40,986 nt of DNA from JAUVUV01 sp964548275 (GTDB taxonomy: Bacteria; Gemmatimonadota; Glassbacteria; GWA2-58-10). The translations under genes and the position numbers were made by a program. Below are positions 34,201 to 40,986 of the stretch, piece by piece. Each line of letters opens with the position of its first letter. Position 1 is the first letter of the stretch. Location: positions 1 to 40,986 of the forward strand of contig CAZJQI010000040.1 in the NCBI GenBank assembly GCA_964548275.1, written 5' to 3'. The notes under the pieces are model-generated. The model saw only the letters and a program-made list of their open reading frames with translations, was not told the DNA's origin and did not search any database.

Positions 34201-35148
34201 TTGGAAATTAGCACCTCAGACGATGAGCGTCCATTACTGAGAGTGCCTCTGGCGGCTAATTCAAGCCGCTTCGAGCTTGCCTACGACGAGCAGGGACACA
34301 CAGCCTCTGCCGGATACAACGACAGCATTGCTTATGGTGCGGTTGTATTTTTCACGCCCTGGGGCGGTAAGCTCGATGCATTGGGCATTTATCTGAACCA
34401 GCCGAACCTCAGGGTAGTCTCGCTGGTTTACAGGAATATCAAGGGACCTGCTCAATGGGAGGATTCAACTGAGATAATATCGGAATGGAGCGATACCGCT
34501 GCCGCCTGGCAGGAAATTCCCCTGAATGTTCCCGTGAGTTTCGCCGCCGGCGACAGTTTCGTAGTTGTGGCCTCCCTTACCGTGCCGCCGGGCGGCTCGC
34601 TGCTGCCGTTGTCTGTGGACCACAGGGGTGAGCCTTCGGGAAGAAGCTGGGCTGCGAGAGAGCTTTCCGGGCCGTGGGAACAGCTCGACTACGACATAAA
34701 CCTGAGAGCCGTAATGCGCGTATCACAATTTGAGGGGTACCCGGTGAGCGGGGTGGTGCTCGGAGAGATGGGGCAGGGGCTGGCCGAAGCCGGGATCAGC
34801 CTCGTATCTGAAAAGCAACTCTACCGCACCCGGAGCGATTCTAGCGGGATTTTTATCTTCCCCTCTGTCCAGCCTGGAGATTACAGCTTGGAGGGCGAGC
34901 TGGAGGGCTACTCGTTCGCATCCGGCGCGATATCGGTTAACTCCACTGTGGACGGCCTTACCCTGACCGGAAGGCGCGGCAGGCCGGGCGACCTGGACAG
35001 TGACGGCACGGTGAACATTTTCGACCTGATCGGCTTGTTGAGAATTATCAGTGGTGCAGAGCAGGAGAGCCCGTCCGCTGACCTTGACTGCAGCGGCAGG
35101 GTGGACATTTTCGATCTGATAGAGCTGTTGAAACTGATTTCGGGGTGA
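31246..35148 (+). CDS. Secreted M6-family metalloprotease with repeat domains and C-terminal dockerin
   Basis: A 1300-residue secreted protein. Signal peptide (about residues 1-24), then the M6 (immune inhibitor A-like) protease domain with H264-E-F-G-H268-Q-L-G-L-I-D274. Three related beta-sandwich units follow (starting near LTIFYDEDGP, WSVRYDSSGV and FELAYDEQGH), alternating with two ASPM/choice-of-anchor-like domains. Next come a carboxypeptidase regulatory-like domain near YPVSGVVLGE and two dockerin type I calcium loops (from residue 1248): DLDSDGTVNIFDLIGLL and DCSGRVDIFDLIELL. The frame is open from GTG 31189, but ATG 31246 starts the signal peptide. Probably a surface or secreted protease anchored through the dockerin. 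Confidence 0.92.
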   Translation: MRAAIAKIALFCLGLCLAVGKSAAVTPPSQGVETPAGFGKFLARQNRIYLSNFRIPQERGKGPVLARAAQQKIILPVILAAYSDRPGVIQPGTFTEKLFLSYPTGTMSEYYAEISSGGFTLEGEVFGWFATPRTQAQYNSGGPLGQTASFPESPEGFVADAVTAADSQVDFSRFDNDGPDGEPDSGDDDGFVDALIVIHPGGDAANGDQENFWSHTSRLDSYIVETNDPAAGGGFIKIDQYSLVPELVGDGSFELAAEIGVFCHEFGHQLGLIDLYDTDYNKAQAGECVSYGIGIWGLMGLGTNGADSKSPGRPTHLCAWSKLRLGWVDPVHEDELGELYLAPVGQNARVVRVWDNDERALSYFLLSYRTRQGFDSDLPAEGLLVWHVDERAFDNRNPLLKLVDLEEADGRADLDNGVNTGDAGDPFPGESNNTGFATLTNPSSARNDGLPSDVLVTGIRIEATQAVFNLSQPARTGLTIFYDEDGPRQDRGFGYGSNLAHGGVIFNAPVGGTLDAISTYFIYDSTDYTVEIYSGADSGRLRCPVFWQSDQAASSGWRSIALDQPVYLETGDTVVVVVGYTSKGFDDLWPMPYDPTGRPEGRSWVSFSGLGTFEPFEHDLAIRAVIRPGVKATDAVRLEAGFVPGADSLCFGKTFISETYRLGLPIYNPGFRTLLLSSIEVQGEGFSADPVELSIGCGSMLEAGILFSATTMGKAAGTVTVTPLGDNLEEFTAGLSAEVAGWSVRYDSSGVPGGYESFTESVHGAVAFSMPQSGLLSGIRTCILQDSMKVSLRVWAGLKGGGGHCLVAETQDTLIEKNGWHQVFLPVPVQIDSADTFIANVQYSTPGRKYLKVVPADTVRAALYPSYYNLRETEGWLPSSHPVAIRALIIPAESHIGEIVRKKPSAGLGRNSLAFDNLTVGKGTSRSLWLYNLGTATLHAALALTSSSQNTWFSLETETLSVPCTDSAFIHVNCLAAKPGTEVGVLEISTSDDERPLLRVPLAANSSRFELAYDEQGHTASAGYNDSIAYGAVVFFTPWGGKLDALGIYLNQPNLRVVSLVYRNIKGPAQWEDSTEIISEWSDTAAAWQEIPLNVPVSFAAGDSFVVVASLTVPPGGSLLPLSVDHRGEPSGRSWAARELSGPWEQLDYDINLRAVMRVSQFEGYPVSGVVLGEMGQGLAEAGISLVSEKQLYRTRSDSSGIFIFPSVQPGDYSLEGELEGYSFASGAISVNSTVDGLTLTGRRGRPGDLDSDGTVNIFDLIGLLRIISGAEQESPSADLDCSGRVDIFDLIELLKLISG

Positions 35149-35191
35149 TCGTTGCTATTTTAGTCAAAATAAAAATTAGACATATTCTTGT

Positions 35192-35220
35192 TTGACACCG
35201 CCCTCGCGATTGGTTAAATT
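35192..35220 (+). promoter_or_regulatory. Sigma70-type promoter for the LOG gene
   Basis: TTGACA at 35192-35197 and TAAATT at 35215-35220 with a 17-base spacer. Confidence 0.65.
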
Positions 35221-35355
35221 ACAATTGGTCTTGATCTTTTTCTTTCTTAATTACTTTATTTTCAATATGTTACATTTGTGGCCGCCACACTGGAAGACTG
35301 GTGTCAAGAGCCTTCGCAGGCGGTCTTACTTATAAGGCTGGAAGAATCTCAATTC

Positions 35356-36297
35356 ATGTCCAATCTCAAAAATTCCCAGGATAGAAAGCATTTCGTCCCG
35401 CGGGATTTCCTTCTCTCGCCGGAGGCACACTCTGTGCGTGCTGTGGCGGAAAGTATCTACCCGTTTTATCTAAAGGCGTCATACGGACGTGGAGATAAAA
35501 TCGAGGTTAAGCCTGTGCCGGTACTGGATGATGTTTTCATGAACAGCCACGAGGCCCGCTGGGTGAGAATTTTAGCCGAAACCACGCATGCCCAGGTGAA
35601 TATGAAGAGGCTGGGCGTGCACAGCACGATCGTTTTTTTCGGTTCGGCGCAGAGCCCGGACATGGAAACCGCCGGAAAATGCCTTCAGAAAGCCCGGGAA
35701 AACGGGGACGAGAAGGAAATCGCCCGCTGCGAAAAGATATATGAGATATCGGCCTACTATGACCAGGCCAGAAAACTGGCCGCCAGGCTGACCACCTGGG
35801 CCATGAAACAGGGTAACCCGGACCAGCCCCAGCCGTTTGCTATCTGCACCGGGGGCGGCCCCTCGATCATGGAGGCCGGTAACCGCGGAGCCCACGATGT
35901 CGGCGGCAAGAGTGTCGGGCTGAATATCTTTCTGCCCCACGAGAATGAAACGAACCCTTATGTTTCCCCTGAACTCAATTTCCGTTTCCACTACTTTTTT
36001 ACCCGTAAGTTCCATTTCTTTTACCGGGCCAAAGCCCTGGTGGTCTTTCCAGGAGGCTACGGCAGCCTTGATGAGCTGTTCGAGGTACTGAACCTGATCA
36101 AGACCAGGAAAATAATCAAACAGATGGCGGTAATTCTTTTCGGAAGCAAATTCTGGAAACGGGTGATCGATTTTGATTACATGGCCGAAACCGGAGTGAT
36201 CCACAGAAGCGACCTGGATTACTTTACGTATGCGGACACAGTGGAAGAGGCATATGAGACTTTGACCGCGCGTCTGCAGCGCTACCTTAAAAAGTAG
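35356..36297 (+). CDS. LOG-family protein (nucleotide 5'-monophosphate phosphoribohydrolase-like)
   Basis: A 313-residue protein with the LOG/lysine-decarboxylase-like signature: FAICTGGGPSIMEAGNRGA and PGGYGSLDE (P232-E240), which contain the residues that bind the nucleotide phosphate and catalyse N-glycosidic cleavage. It is longer than plant LOGs because of an N-terminal extension of about 80 residues, as in the larger bacterial subgroup. The ATG at 35356 with AAGG upstream is preferred to a GTG at 35278. The substrate is probably a nucleoside monophosphate, and a cytokinin role need not apply. Confidence 0.9.
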   Translation: MSNLKNSQDRKHFVPRDFLLSPEAHSVRAVAESIYPFYLKASYGRGDKIEVKPVPVLDDVFMNSHEARWVRILAETTHAQVNMKRLGVHSTIVFFGSAQSPDMETAGKCLQKARENGDEKEIARCEKIYEISAYYDQARKLAARLTTWAMKQGNPDQPQPFAICTGGGPSIMEAGNRGAHDVGGKSVGLNIFLPHENETNPYVSPELNFRFHYFFTRKFHFFYRAKALVVFPGGYGSLDELFEVLNLIKTRKIIKQMAVILFGSKFWKRVIDFDYMAETGVIHRSDLDYFTYADTVEEAYETLTARLQRYLKK

Positions 36298-36323
36298 AAC
36301 AAGCCTCGGGCCGGCGTATTATT

Positions 36324-36680
36324 ATGCACTGTAAACAGATTGCCAAGCAGACAAAAGGTGAAATAACCGAGATCAAACTGGACGGTCTTCACTGCAACAT
36401 GGCGGATAACTGCCGCCGTAAGGGGATCTGTGCCCTGTCCCCTTTCGCCCTTCCAGGGCTGGTCAAAGGCCAGAAAGAACAGACTGAAAAAACCGAACAG
36501 ACCAGGATCCAGGACGAGTTGGCCAGCTATTACGAAGTGCTGCGTTTCAAAAATTCGCTGGGTTTCCAGTGGGTCAGAGTGGGAAGTTTTACCGACGCGG
36601 TTCTGGTTGCAGAAAAATACAGCGAAAAGGGACGGCCGAAATATATTCGACGGGTGGAAATGTTCCAGCTTCCTGATTAA
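36324..36680 (+). CDS. Small cysteine-containing hypothetical protein
   Basis: A 118-residue protein with an N-terminal cysteine cluster (HCKQI, LHCNMADNCRRKGICAL) that could hold a metal, a Lys/Glu-rich linker and a C-terminal alpha/beta part (VLRFKNSLGFQWVRVGSF). Not recognised. It starts 26 bases after the LOG gene and ends four bases before the next small gene, so the run to 37916 is probably one operon. Confidence 0.65.
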   Translation: MHCKQIAKQTKGEITEIKLDGLHCNMADNCRRKGICALSPFALPGLVKGQKEQTEKTEQTRIQDELASYYEVLRFKNSLGFQWVRVGSFTDAVLVAEKYSEKGRPKYIRRVEMFQLPD

Positions 36681-36684
36681 TCTG

Positions 36685-36975
36685 ATGGCAGAGCGCGACC
36701 CCAGAACAGCCAAGCTTTTAGCAGAACGAATGGTTGGCTCCTTTTTCGAGAGCCTGAGCGAACCCGAACTGAAAGCCATCCTTGACGGCTCTGGTCAGGG
36801 CGTCCAGTTCTCACCTCTTTTTTCCATGCTCTCTTACACCTTCGATGTTTATCTCGAATGTGTCTCTCTGCCCGAGGAGAAGGTAAGAGATTTTTTCAAG
36901 CAAGCCGTGCAAAATAAAATCAAAGAATACCGCGAACGTTCCGCTCAAAAAAATCAGAAAGGTGAGGCCGAATGA
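36685..36975 (+). CDS. Small helical hypothetical protein
   Basis: A 96-residue acidic-then-basic, mostly helical protein starting MAERDPRTAKLLAERMVGSF. Not recognised. The ATG at 36685 lies four bases after the stop of the preceding small gene; the frame is open further upstream (from 36430) but that part overlaps the other gene in a different frame and is unlikely to be translated. Its TGA overlaps the ATG of the TIM-barrel gene (ATGA), which suggests coupled translation. Confidence 0.6.
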   Translation: MAERDPRTAKLLAERMVGSFFESLSEPELKAILDGSGQGVQFSPLFSMLSYTFDVYLECVSLPEEKVRDFFKQAVQNKIKEYRERSAQKNQKGEAE

Positions 36976-37916
36976 GAAGGCGCACTTTTGTAAGAACTCT
37001 CGCTCTGGCAGCCGCTGGAGTTTCCTCATCCGGGCTGTCAGGATGGCGCAGTGCGTACGGGGCTCATTTGAAACATTTCAACCTGGGGATTATTACCGAT
37101 GAGGTCCACGAGGATGTGGAGACCGCGCTGGAGTTTGTCAGCCAGTTCGGCCTGGGCTGGGTGGAGATAAGGAATATCTGGGGGCAGTCTGTCACTGATG
37201 CCGGTGAAAATTCAATCAACCGCCTTAAAAAACTTCTGCGAATTTACGGTCTCCGGATTTCGGTTATCGATACGGCCCTGTTCAAAACTACTCTGCCCGG
37301 CACCCGCCCCATTTTCGGCCAGAAAGATAGTTATCCCTACAGCCAGCAGTTTGATCTGCTTAAAAGAGCGGTTGACAGAGCTGTTACTCTAAATGCTCCC
37401 TACTTGCGGATTTTCGATTTCTGGCGCTGCAGGGAGCAGAATTCCATTATGAACGAGGTAGCCGCGCACCTCAATCGCGCAATAGAGATTGCCAGGCCCG
37501 CAGGAGTACGGCTGCTGGTGGAGAACGAGTATTCCTGCCACACCGGCACAGGCACGGAAATGAAACTCTTGCAGCAGCGCATCACCAATCCCTACCTCGG
37601 TTTTATCTGGGATCCCCAGAACTGCTTGATCGCAGGCAGAGTGCCTTACCCGGATGAGTACGAGAGGCTGGACAAAGCCCGCATCGACCACGTGCATATC
37701 AAGGATGCGGTCAAGGATCAGGTGACAGGTAATTACAGGAGCGTGCGGGTCGGGAGCGGGGAGGTTGACTGGATAGGCCAGTTCGGCGCCCTTCTGCGTG
37801 ACGGCTATCGCGGAACCATGAGCCTCGAAACCCACTATAACGGGCCTGACGGCACCAGGTACTCGGCAAGCATCGAGTCGATTATCTCGATTTTCGAATT
37901 GATCAAGAAGGCCTGA
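36972..37916 (+). CDS. Sugar phosphate isomerase/epimerase-like TIM-barrel protein with Tat-like signal
   Basis: A 314-residue protein. The N-terminus MRRRTFVRTLALAAAG resembles a twin-arginine signal, so it may be exported folded. The barrel starts LGIITDEVHEDVETALEFV and has VLLVEN-type strands (RLLVENEYSCHTG), FIWDPQNCLIAG and DHVHIKDAVKD, with acidic and His residues (E, D, H, E in MSLETHYNG) that typically bind a divalent metal in AP-endonuclease-2-like isomerases. The ATG overlaps the previous stop by four bases. The sugar substrate is unknown. Confidence 0.86.
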   Translation: MRRRTFVRTLALAAAGVSSSGLSGWRSAYGAHLKHFNLGIITDEVHEDVETALEFVSQFGLGWVEIRNIWGQSVTDAGENSINRLKKLLRIYGLRISVIDTALFKTTLPGTRPIFGQKDSYPYSQQFDLLKRAVDRAVTLNAPYLRIFDFWRCREQNSIMNEVAAHLNRAIEIARPAGVRLLVENEYSCHTGTGTEMKLLQQRITNPYLGFIWDPQNCLIAGRVPYPDEYERLDKARIDHVHIKDAVKDQVTGNYRSVRVGSGEVDWIGQFGALLRDGYRGTMSLETHYNGPDGTRYSASIESIISIFELIKKA

Positions 37917-37945
37917 AAAAAACGCGCCGGATAGACTCCGGCGCG
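37916..37945 (-). terminator. Terminator of the minus-strand lipoprotein gene
   Basis: A 9-bp stem CGCGCCGGA (37923-37931) with TCCGGCGCG (37937-37945) and a five-base loop. On the minus strand it runs into seven T (complement of 37916-37922). There is no T-run on the plus strand. Confidence 0.9.
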
Positions 37946-37973
37946 ACTGCGGCAAGTTCAGCCTTTCATCGTT

Positions 37974-38927
37974 TTATTGAACGCTGAACCGGAACTCGTC
38001 CACCCGGTCGTCGGGTGCGAACTCATAGAGCCAGTGGTTGCCGCCGGCTGTGGGGAAGTAGTCTTTCACAGCGCCGCCGTTCAGGTCGAGATTTTCCCCG
38101 GCATAGCCGATCAGCGCGCCGGCTGCCTTTTGGCCGAAAGCGGTTATGTAGTAATAGTAAATGATCCCCATATCCGGCGCCAGGTATGCCTCTATCCTGC
38201 CCTGGCCCTGGTCGGCCTGCCCCTTGATCTGGATCACGTCCTGGTAAGTTTCCAGCGCGTTGCTGTCTTCCATCAGCCTGCGCTCGCCGAGATAGCTAAT
38301 CGAATACTGCATGATCTCCACGAACTCGCTCCCCGGTCCCTGGCTCACATGCACAGGGTCGCCGAACCAGGTTTTCGTGGTGTCAGTGGGGAAAGCGATA
38401 TAGGGTTCGGCCAGCAGGGTCAGCATCAGGTCCGTGGCCACACCATTGAAAGTGCTGCGGATCGGGAACTTGGTGAACCGGTTGACACGCACGAAATTGA
38501 ACGATCCAGGCGGGTCCTCCCGTACCCCCTCCCAGTCGAAAGTCTCCCGTTTTTTGAGCCAGCCCTCCTGCTTGTAAAATTCAACAGCGGCTGCCAGGTT
38601 TTCCAAGGCACTTTTGTTCTGGTCGTTGCCGCGGAAAATATAGCCGAGATTCGAGCGCCAGTCCGGGTCAATCACAAAGTTAAGCACGAGATGCCGGCTG
38701 GTGGTTTTCGGTGTGGCAGTGCGCTGGTTAGCAGAAAGAGCAACCAGCTTGAATCCCGAGGGCAGGGTCACCGGATTCCGGTTTTCATCCAGGTAATTGT
38801 CCCACCAATGATCCTGGGAAATTTCATCACCCGGCGTGACCACGCCGCCATTGTCACTGCCGCAAGCTGAAAAAGTCAATCCGCCTGTTGATAAGAAAAG
38901 CAAAAGTAGCTTCCATTTGCCCAGCAT
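37974..38927 (-). CDS. Lipoprotein of unknown function
   Basis: A 317-residue lipoprotein with signal peptide and lipobox FSAC (Cys at residue 22). The mature part begins GSDNGGVVTPG and has beta-rich segments; I do not recognise the family. AGGAG lies seven bases before the ATG on the minus strand. It is convergent with the TIM-barrel gene and stands alone. A plus-strand open frame through the same region is a shadow. Confidence 0.85.
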   Translation of the reverse strand: MLGKWKLLLLFLSTGGLTFSACGSDNGGVVTPGDEISQDHWWDNYLDENRNPVTLPSGFKLVALSANQRTATPKTTSRHLVLNFVIDPDWRSNLGYIFRGNDQNKSALENLAAAVEFYKQEGWLKKRETFDWEGVREDPPGSFNFVRVNRFTKFPIRSTFNGVATDLMLTLLAEPYIAFPTDTTKTWFGDPVHVSQGPGSEFVEIMQYSISYLGERRLMEDSNALETYQDVIQIKGQADQGQGRIEAYLAPDMGIIYYYYITAFGQKAAGALIGYAGENLDLNGGAVKDYFPTAGGNHWLYEFAPDDRVDEFRFSVQ

Positions 38928-39182
38928 CTATTTCTCCTGATTCTCGATTGATAACACCTGAATCTGAATGGATAACACAGCAACACCCATGTTATCCGCA
39001 GCAAGCAGCATGAGTCGACAATGTATCTCGCTGGCCGAGAATCCCCCAATCACGGGAAAATGGAGACGAATGGATAAATTGTTTTAATTTACCAAGACGT
39101 CGAAAAGTGGAGAACTATAATCCTTTTCTTGCAAGAATTGCGCCTATTTAGAAGTAAAAAAGATAAAAAATTTAGATATAAC
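38928..39182. other. Intergenic region with an 8-bp inverted repeat
   Basis: GGATAACA (38970-38977) is complementary to TGTTATCC (38990-38997), and a further GATAACAC lies at 38950-38957. These sit in the promoter region of the lipoprotein gene and may be an operator. No -35/-10 pair with correct spacing is clear. From about 39050 the composition falls into the AT-rich right end. Confidence 0.45.
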
Positions 39183-40986
39183 TTACAAACTCTCATTTAA
39201 TTGTAAATTTAAACATAAATCGAAAGTTTTTTTAATCTGATCAAAACATTTAGCAGAAACTTTTTCTGGAATATTTAGTGTTTTATATACTTCAATTGTA
39301 GAATCCATAAAAGAATATCTAAATAATTCAAAACCACATCTAATAAGTGGTACAATTAGGTTTGGGAAAAGTGAGTTAATTATATTATTCAATGTTGCAG
39401 CAGCCAAAAACGTTGGATTTTTACATAAAATTCCTAAAACCATTTGCGAAATAAAAAAAGCTTCTATGTCATTTTTTTTATCTGCTACTTTAAGCATAAC
39501 TTCCCAAAATTCTATATTCAAAAAATCTATATTTTTTAAGGACTCAATAATCAGACAATCTGCTTCTTCTATGTATCCAGTATCTAATAGAGAATTGGCT
39601 TTATTAACTACTTCTTTGGATTTATTTTTATTTCTTTTTTGTACTTTAATACCGAAATTTTTATAAATGTTTTTAGCAATTTCTAATTTTAAAAAATATT
39701 CGTGCAACGGTTTCTTAGCTTTATACAAATAATTTTCAAATTCTTTTATAGATTTTTCATACTCGCCTGCGAAAAATAAAGCATCAAAATAACAGTATCT
39801 GATTTCAATTTTAGTTTCTAATATTATTTCTTCAGGATTATCTACATTTAATGGTCTAGGTATTTCACATTTCAATGCGTTTTCGTATGCATTTGATGCC
39901 CATTTATAATGATTTGTTAAGAATAAAACACTACCTAATTCTCTCCACCAGTACCATCGATTTAAATAATCAGGAATATCTTTTCTTGCTAATCTATAAT
40001 GAATTAAGGCTTTTCTATAATTTTTATCTGATCTAAAACTATTTGCCAAATTATAGTGGTAAATTCCTCTTTCTTCTTGGTTACCACTATTTTTGATACA
40101 TTCAAATAAAATATTTCTATATCTTCTTCTTTGTACATAAGAACCAGGATAGTCATAAATACATGATGATGCTAATCGAGCTGAATATTCAAATTCACCC
40201 ATGTCTAATAATTGTTCAGCTATATCAAGAGCATCAGCAGTATTTTTTGAAGATGAAAATGTTTCTGGTAGAAACAAATAAAAATATTTTTGTTCTTTTA
40301 TAAAATCTAAACATTTTGGAGTAATATATTTTAAAACTGAAACAGCAGATTTTAAATCCCCTATTACAAGAAAATAAAACGAAATTATTAAAAGTATTCT
40401 AATTGTAGGTTCGCTTGGTTCATCTCGTATATACCATGATGGGATATTTTGAGATTTTCCCTTCCAAATATTTTTACTTTTGAAAAAAGGATTTTTTTGT
40501 TTTATCCTAGTGTTTAAAATTATTGTATTATTCTTGCAAGATAGTTTGATGTAGATAGTTGGATCAATTGAACTTTGATTAAAATCAGAAATAATAGCTC
40601 GTCCTGGAACTAGTTTATTTAACCAATAATAAATTTCTTTTTCGAGGTCATTTTTTACAATATTCGCTGTTCTCCCTGTTACATATTCAGATTTAAATTT
40701 ATCTAAATTATTTACTACTTGGATTCTTAAAGCTGGCCGTAGTTTCCTTTTTCCTAATTCATCATATAATTCTTTTTTTAATATAGATAAGTTCTTTTTA
40801 TTAAGAACATTACAATCAGCGAATGAAATAGAAACTGTTTTTTGATTTTCTAGTGATCTAATATATTGGTTTTTATCCAATTTAACTATTTCATGTATCC
40901 AATTATACTTTATTAATCTATTATCTGCACACACTACTGTCCGGTTAAAAGTCTTTAAATGACAACTGGTTACAAGATTCACAAAT
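39183..40986 (-). CDS. Very AT-rich TPR-like protein, open at the window edge
   Basis: At least 599 residues on the minus strand. A GTG at 40980-40982 could be the start, but the frame stays open to the edge, so the 5' end is probably cut. The N-terminal about 190 residues (with LRPALRIQVVNN and YYWLNKLVPGRAIIS) are not recognised. From about residue 260 there are helical-pair repeats resembling TPR or SEL1 (ALDIAEQLLDMGEFEYSARL, YRKALIHYRLARKDIP, HYKWASNAYENALK). Lys, Asn and Ile are very frequent, unlike the neighbouring genes, which indicates acquired DNA. No enzyme motif was seen. Proteins of this type often act as scaffolds or sensors. Confidence 0.75.
   Translation of the reverse strand, partial: FVNLVTSCHLKTFNRTVVCADNRLIKYNWIHEIVKLDKNQYIRSLENQKTVSISFADCNVLNKKNLSILKKELYDELGKRKLRPALRIQVVNNLDKFKSEYVTGRTANIVKNDLEKEIYYWLNKLVPGRAIISDFNQSSIDPTIYIKLSCKNNTIILNTRIKQKNPFFKSKNIWKGKSQNIPSWYIRDEPSEPTIRILLIISFYFLVIGDLKSAVSVLKYITPKCLDFIKEQKYFYLFLPETFSSSKNTADALDIAEQLLDMGEFEYSARLASSCIYDYPGSYVQRRRYRNILFECIKNSGNQEERGIYHYNLANSFRSDKNYRKALIHYRLARKDIPDYLNRWYWWRELGSVLFLTNHYKWASNAYENALKCEIPRPLNVDNPEEIILETKIEIRYCYFDALFFAGEYEKSIKEFENYLYKAKKPLHEYFLKLEIAKNIYKNFGIKVQKRNKNKSKEVVNKANSLLDTGYIEEADCLIIESLKNIDFLNIEFWEVMLKVADKKNDIEAFFISQMVLGILCKNPTFLAAATLNNIINSLFPNLIVPLIRCGFELFRYSFMDSTIEVYKTLNIPEKVSAKCFDQIKKTFDLCLNLQLNESL

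Noticed and set aside
36430..36684. Upstream extension of the small helical protein
   Set aside because: It would overlap most of the preceding gene in another frame; the ATG at 36685 gives a compact protein without overlap.
37977..38870. 297-codon open frame on the plus strand
   Set aside because: Antisense to the lipoprotein gene, which has a lipobox, a ribosome binding site and its own terminator.

Overview
The window looks like a chromosomal stretch of a Gram-negative bacterium with moderately GC-rich coding sequence. It holds a Wza/Wzz-type polysaccharide export pair, two lipoproteins with lipoboxes and several proteins with secretion signals. The gene mix (a GldA/F/G-like ABC operon with a DUF4340 protein, a secreted M6 protease ending in a dockerin, an NfeD-slipin pair, a fused acetylglutamate kinase/synthase-like protein) resembles uncultivated lineages of the FCB type. 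No marker here fixes the taxonomy and this placement is inference. No tRNA, rRNA, CRISPR array, transposase or integrase was seen.

Layout: 1-200 is the 3' end of a gene with a repetitive acidic tail and a strong terminator. 470-5548 is a four-gene ABC operon. 5711-7090 holds a small membrane protein, a receiver/zinc-ribbon protein and a membrane protein with two zinc ribbons. 7377-8723 is an AT-richer island with a small cysteine protein and a metallo-beta-lactamase-fold lipoprotein. 8993-11353 has a dacB-like carboxypeptidase facing two minus-strand genes of unknown function. 11748-15992 is an envelope polysaccharide block (GT-C membrane protein, Wza-like, Wzz-like). 16519-18979 carries an FmdB-like zinc ribbon and groES-groEL under a CIRCE element. 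19094-20612 is an AAC(3)-family gene coupled to a CBM9-like gene. 20793-22719 holds HU, a D-2-hydroxyacid dehydrogenase and an RpoZ-like gene. 23078-26074 is grpE, nfeD and a slipin gene. 26244-30045 has the NAGS/NAGK-like protein, an M29-like aminopeptidase and a GT4 glycosyltransferase. 30327-30983 is an AT-rich gene for a membrane-anchored dCTP-deaminase-fold protein. 31246-37916 has the M6/dockerin protease, a LOG-family protein, two small unknown genes and a TIM-barrel protein with a twin-arginine-like signal. 37974-38927 is an unknown lipoprotein on the minus strand, and from about 39.18 kb to the edge there is a very AT-rich minus-strand gene.

The best-supported functional groupings are the ABC operon, the heat-shock unit, the polysaccharide-export block and the membrane-quality-control pair NfeD/slipin. 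The parts least like known biology are the membrane-bound dCTP-deaminase-like protein lacking the catalytic glutamate, the zinc-ribbon/receiver/membrane cluster at 5.7-7.1 kb, the twin hairpin repeats at 16.28 kb, and the AT-rich gene at the right edge. Many ORFs had a better start codon inside the longest frame; starts were chosen by Shine-Dalgarno spacing and by signal-peptide or family N-termini.
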